Shown here one piece after another: positions 25,560 through 34,256 of a DNA stretch of 64,000 nucleotides (position 1 is its first letter; each line of letters starts with the position of its first letter). The position numbers and the translations under genes were made by a program. Under the pieces are notes generated by a model. That model was given only the letters and a program-made list of their open reading frames with translations, was not told the origin of the DNA and searched no databases. The stretch spans positions 1 to 64,000 of the forward strand of contig NZ_NIVS01000054.1 of the NCBI RefSeq assembly GCF_002205165.1. Direction: 5' to 3'. The DNA is from Stenotrophomonas maltophilia. GTDB lineage: Bacteria; Pseudomonadota; Gammaproteobacteria; Xanthomonadales; Xanthomonadaceae.

Positions 25560-27434
25560 GTGATTAGCCTCGAATGTGAAACCACCAGCGCCGATGTTAA
25601 CTCGCAAGATGGCAATATCCAAAATAGTCAATCAGTAATGGCGAACATCGCCCAGCTTTACAGTACCCCCCTGCCATCAACGCGCACGGGCCCGCTCTAC
25701 AACGCCTTTTCCTATCCAACAAAAATCTCCCCCGAGGTGATCGCTGTCTTTATAGCAGCGCACACAAAGCCGGGCGCGACTGTGCTCGACGCATTCGCCG
25801 GAAGTGGGACCACAGGCCTCGCAACCCTGCTATGTGATCGGCCGACTGATGAGATGCGCCGTATGGCTGACACACTCGGAGTCAAACCGGAGTGGGGTCC
25901 GCGCACTGCCCATCTGTTCGAGATCGGCACCCTAGGCTCGTTCGTTTCACAAACTCTCTGTCACCCTCCGGAGCCGGAGTCATTTGCAACTGCAGTCAAT
26001 GAGCTATGCAAGCGGGCGGAAGAAAAACTGTCATGGCTTTACGAGGCGAAAGATGAGGGCGGTTCTACTGGAACGTTGCGTCATGTGATCTGGTCCGAAG
26101 TGCTCATCTGCCCGCATTGCGGAAGGGAAGTTTCTCTATGGGACGCAAGTGTGAAGACGAAGCCTTTGAGCATGTCGGACACTTTCCGCTGCACGGGTTG
26201 CCGGAGCCAGGTCGCTGTGGGAGCCTGCGAGCGAGCGCTTGACTCGTCCCTAGACGCATTCGGACTCGAGCAACTGACAAAAAAGCGTGTGATCGCGCGA
26301 GTGCATGGTCGGAGCGGATCGAGAAAATGGCAACGTCCGCCTACGCCCGAAGATTATGAAGTTATCGCCCGAGTCGCCAAAACGAGGCCACCAAAATCCG
26401 CTCCCAATGCTGATCTTGTCTGGGGCGAACTACACCGCACGGGCTATCACGTTGGCATCGACAAGCTTCACCACTTCTACACAAAACGAAACTTCGTTGC
26501 GATGGCGAGTCTTTTAGAGATCGTTGCTGATTTCCCGGAGGACGTACGCGACGCTTTGAAACTCTTAGTCCTGAGCTACAACTCAAGCCACTCAACGCTT
26601 ATGACTCGCGTCGTTCTCAAAAAGGGGCAGAGCGACTTTGTTCTTACTGGATCACAAAGCGGCGTGCTCTATATCAGCGGGCTGCCGGTTGAGAAGAACA
26701 TTCTCGAAGGTGTACGGCGCAAGTCCAAAGCATTCATCGACTCGTTCCACATGCTTCATAGCAGCGGAAGTAAGGTTGTCGTCCACAATAGCACCAGTGA
26801 AAACATTCCGCTGAAACCCAACTCGGTGGACTATGTTTTTACCGACCCACCTTTTGGCGCTTACATCCCCTATGCAGAGCTCAATCAGATCAACGAGCAT
26901 TGGCTTGGAAAGACCACTGACCGTGCACGCGAGGTGATTGTGAGTGCCTCGCAGTCCAAAGGTGTGTTGGAGTATGGCGCGATGATGGCAAACGTGTTCA
27001 CTGAAGTTGGGCGTGTACTTAAAGCAGAGGGATTGGCGACGGTAGTGTTTCATTCCGCGCACTCGGAGATATGGCGGGCACTCGCTCAGGCGTACACGAC
27101 TGCCGGCTTCACCGTCGAAGCCACGAGCGTCCTCGACAAGATTCAAGGGAGTTTTAAACAAGTCGTCTCCACCGTTGCGGTCAAAGGAGATCCCTTATTG
27201 TTGCTATCGAAGCGCACTTTTCCCCGGGCAGTTGGAAAGACGAGTTCCAAGATTGCAGCGGAAGTGATCCGAGATGCTGGCAACAGCTCGGTTTCTAATC
27301 TGCAATTGCTCTATTCACAATTCGTCGGCAGGTGCTTACAGCTTGGTCGAGATGTTGAGATGGATGCCAAGGCCTTCTATGCTCTCGCGCGGGCAGAGAC
27401 CAGTTCGGGGCGAAGCCCCTCCTTAGACCGATGA
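25560..27434 (+). CDS. DNA methyltransferase with zinc ribbon (DUF1156-like architecture)
   Basis: A 624-residue protein. The SAM-binding motif DAFAGSGTTGL is at residues 77-87, a four-Cys zinc ribbon (C184, C187, C211, C214) follows, and the catalytic motif TDPPFGAY lies at 428-435. An N-terminal SAM motif, a central zinc ribbon and a late DPPF/Y is the plan of DUF1156-type adenine or cytosine-N4 methyltransferases linked to phage defence. The GTG start has GAGG eight bases upstream inside the RHH gene end; ATG 25638 is a fallback. Its stop overlaps the next gene by ATGA. Target base and site cannot be read from the sequence. Confidence 0.82.
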   Translation: MISLECETTSADVNSQDGNIQNSQSVMANIAQLYSTPLPSTRTGPLYNAFSYPTKISPEVIAVFIAAHTKPGATVLDAFAGSGTTGLATLLCDRPTDEMRRMADTLGVKPEWGPRTAHLFEIGTLGSFVSQTLCHPPEPESFATAVNELCKRAEEKLSWLYEAKDEGGSTGTLRHVIWSEVLICPHCGREVSLWDASVKTKPLSMSDTFRCTGCRSQVAVGACERALDSSLDAFGLEQLTKKRVIARVHGRSGSRKWQRPPTPEDYEVIARVAKTRPPKSAPNADLVWGELHRTGYHVGIDKLHHFYTKRNFVAMASLLEIVADFPEDVRDALKLLVLSYNSSHSTLMTRVVLKKGQSDFVLTGSQSGVLYISGLPVEKNILEGVRRKSKAFIDSFHMLHSSGSKVVVHNSTSENIPLKPNSVDYVFTDPPFGAYIPYAELNQINEHWLGKTTDRAREVIVSASQSKGVLEYGAMMANVFTEVGRVLKAEGLATVVFHSAHSEIWRALAQAYTTAGFTVEATSVLDKIQGSFKQVVSTVAVKGDPLLLLSKRTFPRAVGKTSSKIAAEVIRDAGNSSVSNLQLLYSQFVGRCLQLGRDVEMDAKAFYALARAETSSGRSPSLDR

Positions 27435-29515
27435 AGCAAACCTATCAGCCACCGCTCGATGGCTCCGCGCCAGGAGCGGAGCGCCGCAAACGACTGGGTC
27501 AATATTTTACTGGCATTGGCCTCGGGCGAATCCTCGCCGCGCTCGCCCAAGCGGAGAAGGCCGAGAGCATCATTGATCCAATGGCTGGAACCGGCGACTT
27601 GCTGGCTTCGTGCCTGGAAATTGGCGCTGTTCCGGCGTCGATTGCGGGCATCGAAATCGATCGCGTTGCCCGCGATGCTTGCGCTAACCGATTGCCACAA
27701 GCCGATTGCATTCTTGGCAGCGCTTTCGACCCAGACACTATCTCACGACTGCGAAAGAAGGACTGGGACTTGGTGATTGGGAACCCCCCCTATGTCCGAT
27801 ATCAGTCTTTCTCTGAAAAGGCGGCGGTGGATCACATTCTTCCTACGGCGAGGCAAATTCGGGCTGGCCTGCTGAGGATATTGCCAAGTCTCTCTGCTCT
27901 GGACGCAGAGGACAAACGCCTCTTTGCGCACCTCATAAGCGGCTACTCCGGTTTGTCCGATCTGGCAGTTCCTTCTTGGATTCTTTGCGCCGGACTCGTA
28001 AAGCCTGGAGGCCGTTTGGCGTTGGTGGTGCCTGAGTCCTGGCTGACGCGTGACTACGCGACGATCGTGCACTACCTATTGTTTCGCTGGTTCGACATTG
28101 AGTTCGTCGTGGATGACGAGCATGCCTCTTGGTTCGACGACGCCCAGGTTAAGGCGACGCTCATCGTGGCAAAACGGGTGAAGCGACGCTCGTCTGCGCT
28201 TGTGCGAGCAGACAGCTCCACTTACTGCCACATCTCGATCTCCGCCGCTGCGGCCAGCCCGGAGAGTCCTATTGGGCAAATCGCACTTGTAGGAGGATCG
28301 AGCCCAGAGCGTGATTTCGCAAAACGAGCGCGATCGTGGCTTCGAAATGCCGCGAGCCACACCACAGAGCTCGCGCGCGCGCGTCCCGCGTCGATGAAGC
28401 TCGCATGCAGAAACATGATTGCTGCCGCCTCGCGGCAAAAGTGGTTCGCAGCAATCGGTGAAACAGGCAGCCAAGCGTCGGAAGGCGTCTACGTCTCTCA
28501 CGAAATCCATGATTGGCTTGAGCGCCAGGGCATCGCCCCCTCCTTCGCCACGTTCGAGTCGCAGGGCGTGGCTGTTGGCCAGGGTCTGCGCACCGGAGCC
28601 AATGGCTTCTTCTACGCCGACGGCGTGCGCTCGTCAGGGCACATAGCACTGTCCTTTTCTGGCCCGCTGGCGGGATGGGCGGCGCGGGCACCAGATAGCG
28701 TCGCTCGACCCGTCATTCGTCGGCAATCTGAGCTTCCGGCGGGCTTCGTCGTCTCTCCTGAGCTCGCCACGGGTTGGGCACTGGACCTCAGACAGCACGC
28801 GCTCCCGGAGGACTTGGGCGAAGCGGACATGTTCGCATCGGTCTATGAACCCATGCCCCAGTCCATTGCTGCGGTAGTTCGGGCGGCAGGTCAGGCGAAC
28901 TTCGGCACTGACACCAAGCCGCAGAAGGTTTGGAATCTCACCGCTGTCTCTCCGAACATCAGGCCTGCGGCTCGTGGCATGCCGCCGCGCCATTGGTATA
29001 TGTTGCCCGACTTCGCAGCGAGACACTTGCCGGACGTTCTGCTGGCGCGAGTGAATTCAGCCACTCCAACGGCCTACTTGAACAAAGCTCGGCAATGCCT
29101 TATCGACGCAAACTTTTCGACGATGTGGGCTTTGCCGCTGAGTAAGTGGAAGGCAGCTGCTCTGCTCGCTTTCATGAACAGCGCTTGGGCGCGGGCGGTC
29201 ATCGAAACGTCGGGAGCAGTCATGGGCGGCGGTGCCCTGAAAGTGGAAGCCGCACACCTGCGGCGCTTCCCAGTTCCAGTGTTCAATGAAGAGCAGCTTT
29301 GCAAACTCTCACGGCATGGCGACGAGCTCGCCGCCGTGGCAGAACGCGCCGAAGTGGAAGCGGCGCTGAACACCATCAACGCAGTCGTGGCCGAAGCTCT
29401 CGGATGTGATCGCGAAGGCATCAAAGAGTTGCAGCTAATCGCGCGCGCGGGACAGGAGCGACGCGCGAAACACAATACAAAAAAGGGAGGACACGATCGT
29501 GGTGAACTATGTTGA
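27431..29515 (+). CDS. N6-adenine DNA methyltransferase with C-terminal target-recognition-like domain
   Basis: A 694-residue protein. RLGQYFT (21-27), SAM motif DPMAGTGDLL (49-58) and catalytic NPPY (118-121) define a gamma-class N6-adenine methyltransferase. From about residue 370 the pattern VGQGLRTGANGFFYADG resembles the target-recognition part of Eco57I/TaqI-like enzymes. No nuclease motif is evident, so it is a modification or specificity subunit. It starts in an ATGA overlap with the previous gene and its stop lies 17 bp inside the next gene, showing tight coupling of all three. Confidence 0.85.
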   Translation: MKQTYQPPLDGSAPGAERRKRLGQYFTGIGLGRILAALAQAEKAESIIDPMAGTGDLLASCLEIGAVPASIAGIEIDRVARDACANRLPQADCILGSAFDPDTISRLRKKDWDLVIGNPPYVRYQSFSEKAAVDHILPTARQIRAGLLRILPSLSALDAEDKRLFAHLISGYSGLSDLAVPSWILCAGLVKPGGRLALVVPESWLTRDYATIVHYLLFRWFDIEFVVDDEHASWFDDAQVKATLIVAKRVKRRSSALVRADSSTYCHISISAAAASPESPIGQIALVGGSSPERDFAKRARSWLRNAASHTTELARARPASMKLACRNMIAAASRQKWFAAIGETGSQASEGVYVSHEIHDWLERQGIAPSFATFESQGVAVGQGLRTGANGFFYADGVRSSGHIALSFSGPLAGWAARAPDSVARPVIRRQSELPAGFVVSPELATGWALDLRQHALPEDLGEADMFASVYEPMPQSIAAVVRAAGQANFGTDTKPQKVWNLTAVSPNIRPAARGMPPRHWYMLPDFAARHLPDVLLARVNSATPTAYLNKARQCLIDANFSTMWALPLSKWKAAALLAFMNSAWARAVIETSGAVMGGGALKVEAAHLRRFPVPVFNEEQLCKLSRHGDELAAVAERAEVEAALNTINAVVAEALGCDREGIKELQLIARAGQERRAKHNTKKGGHDRGELC

Positions 29516-32500
29516 AGCGCAGGGCAAGGCTTTCCTGAAGGAAGCCAGCGACCTTATCCGTGAAGGCAAGGCGGAGGATGTGCTGCGGCACGCGCTCTCA
29601 GCCAAACTTCCGTTGATGTTCCCCGACCAGCCTTGGTGGACCAGGGCTCACGTCACAGGGACGGAGTCGTTGGCAAAGTTCCACGAGCTCGGGGCCAAGA
29701 AGCATGGCTTCGTCGATGTGCTCGTGGGCGCCACGGTGATCGAATACGAGAGGGACTTGCACGCGCTGGGCACCTTCCAGCACGGCCTCCATCAGGTGAA
29801 ACAATACTGCGCTGGTCAGCTCAACGCGGGGACGCCTCGCGACCTGCTCGTTGGCGTGCTCTCCGACACTGTCCGCTGGCACGCCTTCGGCATTTCGGAA
29901 GTCAAGGATATTTCGGCCGTAGCTGGCGCCACCAGCTACGGCCCAGAGCACATCGAGCTCGCCGAGATCGAATCATGCGACCTGTCAGTGGCGGGCGATG
30001 TCGAGGCGAAGAAGCTCGGGGCATTTTTGATCCGCCATCTTGGGCGCGAAGGTGGCCGCTTGCTGGCCGCGCTCACCCTCGCGAAAGACTTGGGATTCAA
30101 CAGCCCATTCTGTCACGCCCATGTTCAGCCTATTGACGCGCTTGTGGACCACGCGTTCGCCCATGACCCGACCTATGCCAGCTTGATCACAAAGCTTTGG
30201 ACAGATTTCGTTTCATACCTGGGCGGGGAGGCCGCTGCCGGCAAGTTCGACAAGGGCTCGTATGTTGGGGAACTCTACATTCTCACCCTTGCCAAGCTCA
30301 TTTGTGCCAACGTTCTGAACGGGAAGGCGTTGATCAGCGATGACACAGAGTTACAAGCGATCTTGGACGGCTCGTTCTTCAAGGCTCGTGGGCTGCCCAA
30401 CCTCGTTGAATACGATTATTTCGGCTGGCTCAACGCCAGTCCCTATGTGAGTGACTTGGTCGCTATCGCTCGCGACCTTCAGAACGACCTTCGCGCCTAT
30501 GATTTCGAATCATCTCCAGCCGAAGACCTTTTTGGCACCCTCATGGCGCAGTTGGCGGCCCGCTCTCAACGACTTCTACTAGGGCAGGAATGGACACCTT
30601 CTTGGCTCGCTGGCAAGCTTGTCGAGCATGTCATGTCGGCGCTCCCCGAGGGGCAACAGCCGCGCTTCGTTGATATGTGCTGCGGATCGGGAGCGATGGT
30701 TGTGGAAACGGTGAAGCGCGCTCAACATCGCCTTCGCGCTGCCGGCCGAATTCCAGGGGACCCCGCTGCGCTTAGCGAACTCGCGGCTGCGATCACCGCA
30801 TTCGACATAGACCCATTAGCCGTAATGCTTGCCAAGGTTGGATGGGTGCTGGCCAGCAAGGATTGGCTCGCCGCCGGGCATGAGGCGCAGATCCCCGTCT
30901 ATCACGCGGACTCGCTGTTTGCGAACACTCCGGTGACTAAGGTGTTCAGCGCGACAGGAGAAGAACAGCGCAAGCTCAAACTCGACACGGAAGAGGTCCA
31001 GCTCCCCCAGTTTTTGATCACGGCATCGAACCAGACTTTGTTCGACGCACTGCTCTCCCGTGGCTATGACATGGCGATGAGTAGCGCAGCGGCAGCGAGC
31101 ACGACGCTCACGGACCGAGACATCGAGACGATGGTGGGCGCAATATTGACCGACACAGGTGTCGCGCTCGCCAACGACGAAAGGGCAGCGTCAATCGAGT
31201 TCTGCAAGAAGCTGCTCAAGGCGCTGGAGAAGCTCCAGCGCGCTGGCCGCAATGGCATCTGGGCATTCGTTCTGCGAAACAGCTTCCGGCCAGCTCTCGT
31301 CGCGGGACGCTTCAACGGCGTAGTGACGAACCCGCCCTGGCTGGCTCTTAGCAAAATCGCGAGCAACCCCTATCAGAATGCGCTGAAAGCCAAGTCCGAG
31401 CTCCACGGCATCAAAGCGCCTGGCGCTTCGCATTTGCATGTGGAAATCGCCACCATCTTCCTTTTGCACGCCGTCGAACGCTATTTGACTCCGGACGCTG
31501 TGATCGGATGCATCCTGCCGGATACGGTGCTCAACGGAGCGCACCACGAGCCATTCCGCTCGGCCGGCTACCTCAGCGCGAGTAAGCCTGTTCAATTCGC
31601 TCCTGGCGAAATCTGGAAGATTGCCAACCAGACCTTCAAGAACGAAGCAATCGTGCTCTTTGGCTCCAAGTCGCCCCCTAGCGGCTCCACGACTTTCGTG
31701 GGGCGTGACGTGAGCAGAACATCTGAGACTGCGACGACGTACCACATCGTCAAGTCCAATGGCCGCACTGCATGGACGACCACGCCTCCCGCTGCGCTGG
31801 CCGTGAAAGTCGCGACCAAAAAATCCATCGGGCCGCTATTTCGGCAAGGTGCCGATGTGATGCCGCGCGGCATAGTCTTTCATTCAGCTGTAAAGAACGG
31901 CGCAGGTTGGAGCTTGGGGCCAATCAACGCTGGCTCGCCCTTCTACTTCCTCAGATCAGACGGCCATCGGCTTAAAGATTTCGCGCTGACGGCAAACGGC
32001 GTTAGCGACCAGGTGATGTTTGACGTGCTGATCTCAAAGCATTTGGCACCGTATGAGCTCGCCGCCGGCGCCAAAGGACTATTGCCGTTTCAATACGGGC
32101 CGGGTGGGTGGGAGCCTCGCACAGGACCGGGTATCGCAGCGCTTGGCGGAGCGACAGGTGGCGCCATCAAAGCTGCCTTGACTGCCATTAACGAGAGCGT
32201 TGATGAATTCTTTGAGACGGTGGACACTGACCGCAAAAAGCTGTCGGGCCAAGGCTGGGCCGACCAGGAATGGCTGGTGTTCGCCTCTGCAGGCGGCAAG
32301 CTGCCGTGCGCCGCATATGTGCGCGGCGACCAGATCCCTTGCGATAAGACGGTCATCGACCAGACGCTTTATTGGGGGCGCGTCGCGACCGAGGACGAGG
32401 CAATCTACATCACTGCGTTGATAAATAGCCAAGCCGTCATCGAGGTGATCAAGGCTCACCAGCCACGCGGAGCCTTTGGCGAACGCCATATCCACAAGCT

Positions 32501-32738
32501 AGCATTCGATCGAACCCCGGCGTTTGACGCGGCAAACCCAGACCACAGAGCGATAGTTGATGCAGCAAAGACGTTGCTGTCCGAATGGGCTACCCGGCGC
32601 ACGCAACCTGACATGCAACCCATGCTCTCGCCTCAGAAGCATATGATCACACGCCGGAAAAGCATCCGAGCGGCGCTTGAGCAACTGCCTGGTTGGGACG
32701 TCTACCAGGCAGCATGTGCCCACCTATATGGTGTTTGA
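29499..32738 (+). CDS. Type IIG-like restriction-methyltransferase with N-terminal nuclease signature
   Basis: A 1079-residue protein. The N-terminal part has D73 in FVDVLVG, E82-x-E84 in IEYERDL, and Q99-x3-Y103 in HQVKQYC; this is the order of a PD-(D/E)XK nuclease with the QxxxY box of RecB/HsdR-type nucleases, but with Glu instead of the usual Lys (ExE, as in BamHI). The methyltransferase follows with SAM motif DMCCGSGAM (392-400) and NPPW (611-614), and a C-terminal region of target-recognition length. GGGAGG lies eight bases before GTG 29499. It is probably the effector of the operon. Whether the nuclease is active is not proven by sequence. Confidence 0.8.
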   Translation: MVNYVEAQGKAFLKEASDLIREGKAEDVLRHALSAKLPLMFPDQPWWTRAHVTGTESLAKFHELGAKKHGFVDVLVGATVIEYERDLHALGTFQHGLHQVKQYCAGQLNAGTPRDLLVGVLSDTVRWHAFGISEVKDISAVAGATSYGPEHIELAEIESCDLSVAGDVEAKKLGAFLIRHLGREGGRLLAALTLAKDLGFNSPFCHAHVQPIDALVDHAFAHDPTYASLITKLWTDFVSYLGGEAAAGKFDKGSYVGELYILTLAKLICANVLNGKALISDDTELQAILDGSFFKARGLPNLVEYDYFGWLNASPYVSDLVAIARDLQNDLRAYDFESSPAEDLFGTLMAQLAARSQRLLLGQEWTPSWLAGKLVEHVMSALPEGQQPRFVDMCCGSGAMVVETVKRAQHRLRAAGRIPGDPAALSELAAAITAFDIDPLAVMLAKVGWVLASKDWLAAGHEAQIPVYHADSLFANTPVTKVFSATGEEQRKLKLDTEEVQLPQFLITASNQTLFDALLSRGYDMAMSSAAAASTTLTDRDIETMVGAILTDTGVALANDERAASIEFCKKLLKALEKLQRAGRNGIWAFVLRNSFRPALVAGRFNGVVTNPPWLALSKIASNPYQNALKAKSELHGIKAPGASHLHVEIATIFLLHAVERYLTPDAVIGCILPDTVLNGAHHEPFRSAGYLSASKPVQFAPGEIWKIANQTFKNEAIVLFGSKSPPSGSTTFVGRDVSRTSETATTYHIVKSNGRTAWTTTPPAALAVKVATKKSIGPLFRQGADVMPRGIVFHSAVKNGAGWSLGPINAGSPFYFLRSDGHRLKDFALTANGVSDQVMFDVLISKHLAPYELAAGAKGLLPFQYGPGGWEPRTGPGIAALGGATGGAIKAALTAINESVDEFFETVDTDRKKLSGQGWADQEWLVFASAGGKLPCAAYVRGDQIPCDKTVIDQTLYWGRVATEDEAIYITALINSQAVIEVIKAHQPRGAFGERHIHKLAFDRTPAFDAANPDHRAIVDAAKTLLSEWATRRTQPDMQPMLSPQKHMITRRKSIRAALEQLPGWDVYQAACAHLYGV

Positions 32739-32800
32739 GTCCACGTAGAGCAATAAAGCCGGTGTACAAGGATTGGGCCGGTGGCAGCCTTCCTGCCGGG

Positions 32801-34000
32801 TCATGCCACCACTTCCTTGGCCAGTTGCATTCCGGTGATCGTCTTGCGGCGCTTCGCCACCAATTCAGCCGCTTCGCGCACTGGCTTGTCCTCGGTGTGA
32901 ACGTAGCGCATGAACATCGCCACGGTCTTGTGCGCCGTCAGCGCCATACCGACCTTCACCGGGATGCCAGAATTGGCAATGTCCGTCGCCGAACGGTGAC
33001 GGATGCCGTGCGTACCCACATGCGTCACACCAGCGGCTTTCAGAGTGCGAGTCCAACCGCTGTAATACTCGCCATCGGTCAGGTGCCGATCTGGATGCCG
33101 TGGAGAGGGCAGCACATGGGGCGTCGTAGCATTGCGGGCGGCTGTTGAAAGAAGCCGATAGGCTTCTTCGCTCATGGGCTTGGACATACCGCCTGTCTTG
33201 CTGTCAGGCCACACCACGCGCCGGTTTTCCAGATCAATCCAATCCCATTGAAGCTCAATGACTTCGGAGCGTCGAGCGGCAAACTCGAATTGCAGGCGGA
33301 TGGCCAACGGGATCACAGCATGCTCCAGCCCTTCCGCTTCCAACTGGTCAAGGTAGCGGAACAACTTGCCCATTTCTTCGTCGCTAATGAGATGAGTGGC
33401 CTTGCCGTTCGGGTACATGGGCACATGGCGGCATGGGTTGGTGCCGTCGGGGCGATACCCCCACACTTCGGCCAAGTTGAACATCTTGCGCATCACGCTG
33501 AACGTGCGGTTCGCATCGGCGGGCTTGTGCGCCATCTTCTTCATCATTGAAGCGACATCGGGCCGCTTCAGATCCTGCACCTTCAAGCGGCCAAGCATCG
33601 GAATGATGTTGCGATCAATGACGCTCTGGTAGCCTTCCTGCGTGCTCAGCTTGTTGCGCTGGCTGGAGTAGTCCTCCATGAACTTGATACACAGCTCGTT
33701 GACCGTGGGTGCCTGACGCGCTGCAGCCTTCTCTGCAGCAGGGTCGCCACCCCGGCGCACTTGTGCCAGCCACTCCTGGGCTAGCGACCGGGCTTGTTCG
33801 ACGGTCAGCTCTCCATACAGTCCCAAGGCAGGTTTGCGCCGCTCTCCAGCGTTTGTCCGGTACTGGAGCATGAACACCTTGCGGCCTGCCGGGGTGATCT
33901 TGCACAGGAAGCCAGGAACCAGGGTATCGCGCAGTTCGATGGGCTGCGCTTGGGCTTGTGCCGCCTCGACTGCGGACTTGGTGAGTTTGATTTTCGCCAT
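32801..34000 (-). CDS. int: ICE tyrosine integrase
   Basis: A 399-residue tyrosine recombinase: an N-terminal DUF4102-like arm-binding domain (MAKIKLTKSAVEAAQAQAQP...), a core-binding domain (about 95-195) and a catalytic domain with R243, HGIRH (H331, R334), H357 and the nucleophile Y366 in FMRYVH. It would integrate and excise the ICE. It is the last ICE gene before the chromosome, convergent with the type IIG-like gene (62 bp apart). Confidence 0.93.
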   Translation of the reverse strand: MAKIKLTKSAVEAAQAQAQPIELRDTLVPGFLCKITPAGRKVFMLQYRTNAGERRKPALGLYGELTVEQARSLAQEWLAQVRRGGDPAAEKAAARQAPTVNELCIKFMEDYSSQRNKLSTQEGYQSVIDRNIIPMLGRLKVQDLKRPDVASMMKKMAHKPADANRTFSVMRKMFNLAEVWGYRPDGTNPCRHVPMYPNGKATHLISDEEMGKLFRYLDQLEAEGLEHAVIPLAIRLQFEFAARRSEVIELQWDWIDLENRRVVWPDSKTGGMSKPMSEEAYRLLSTAARNATTPHVLPSPRHPDRHLTDGEYYSGWTRTLKAAGVTHVGTHGIRHRSATDIANSGIPVKVGMALTAHKTVAMFMRYVHTEDKPVREAAELVAKRRKTITGMQLAKEVVA

Positions 34001-34174
34001 GATGACTCCTCGGAAGACCCGATTTCCAGGAGCCTGTTGGGAGCCAAGCGGGTGGAAGCCGGGTCAAGTTTCAGAAAGCACCGGCATATGATGAACTCGC
34101 CTAAGTTATTGATAAACCTGCTGTATCTGGCTGTGGCGTAGTCCAGCGAAGGTCGGTGCTGGAGTCATGGTGAA

Positions 34175-34182
34175 ATAAAAAA
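34175..34182 (-). other. Candidate ICE attachment core
   Basis: TTTTTTAT on the minus strand agrees with the TTTTTYRT core that I recall for Tn4371-type insertion sites. It lies 175 bases outside the integrase start and inside the T-tract of the receptor gene terminator. The partner copy should lie at the left end, outside the window. Confidence 0.45.
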
Positions 34183-34215
34183 AACGGCAGCCGCCTGTAC
34201 GAGCGCAGCTGCCGT
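34177..34215 (-). terminator. Rho-independent terminator of the TonB-dependent receptor gene
   Basis: On the minus strand, ACGGCAGC and GCTGCCGT pair over eight bases (34184-34191 with 34208-34215, 16-base loop) and are followed by a run of eight T. It stands 42 bases past the receptor stop and would keep receptor transcripts out of the ICE integrase. Confidence 0.85.
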
Positions 34216-34256
34216 GGAGGACCGGTGCCCCGCCCTAAGGCGGGGGCGGGTGGGGC

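Larger units (their letters stand above)
1..34182. mobile_element. Tn4371-family-like integrative and conjugative element (partial, right part)
   Basis: The order integrase, DUF932/parB, DUF2958, DUF2285, AlpA-like HTH, repA, parA, RHH, DUF2840, traF, relaxase, lysR/eexN, traG, CopG-like, trbBCDE is the backbone known from Tn4371-type ICEs. Backbone genes are GC-rich and overlap one another. The cargo genes at 17509-18645 and 22737-25040 are visibly more AT-rich. The right end is placed at the T-tract at 34175-34182 by inference. The left end lies before position 1. No transposase or insertion sequence was seen inside. Confidence 0.85.

Noticed and set aside
25121..25631. Minus-strand ORFs opposite the RHH gene (25121-25486, 25215-25631)
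   Set aside because: Antisense to the RHH gene and its operator, with no ribosome-binding site or family pattern.
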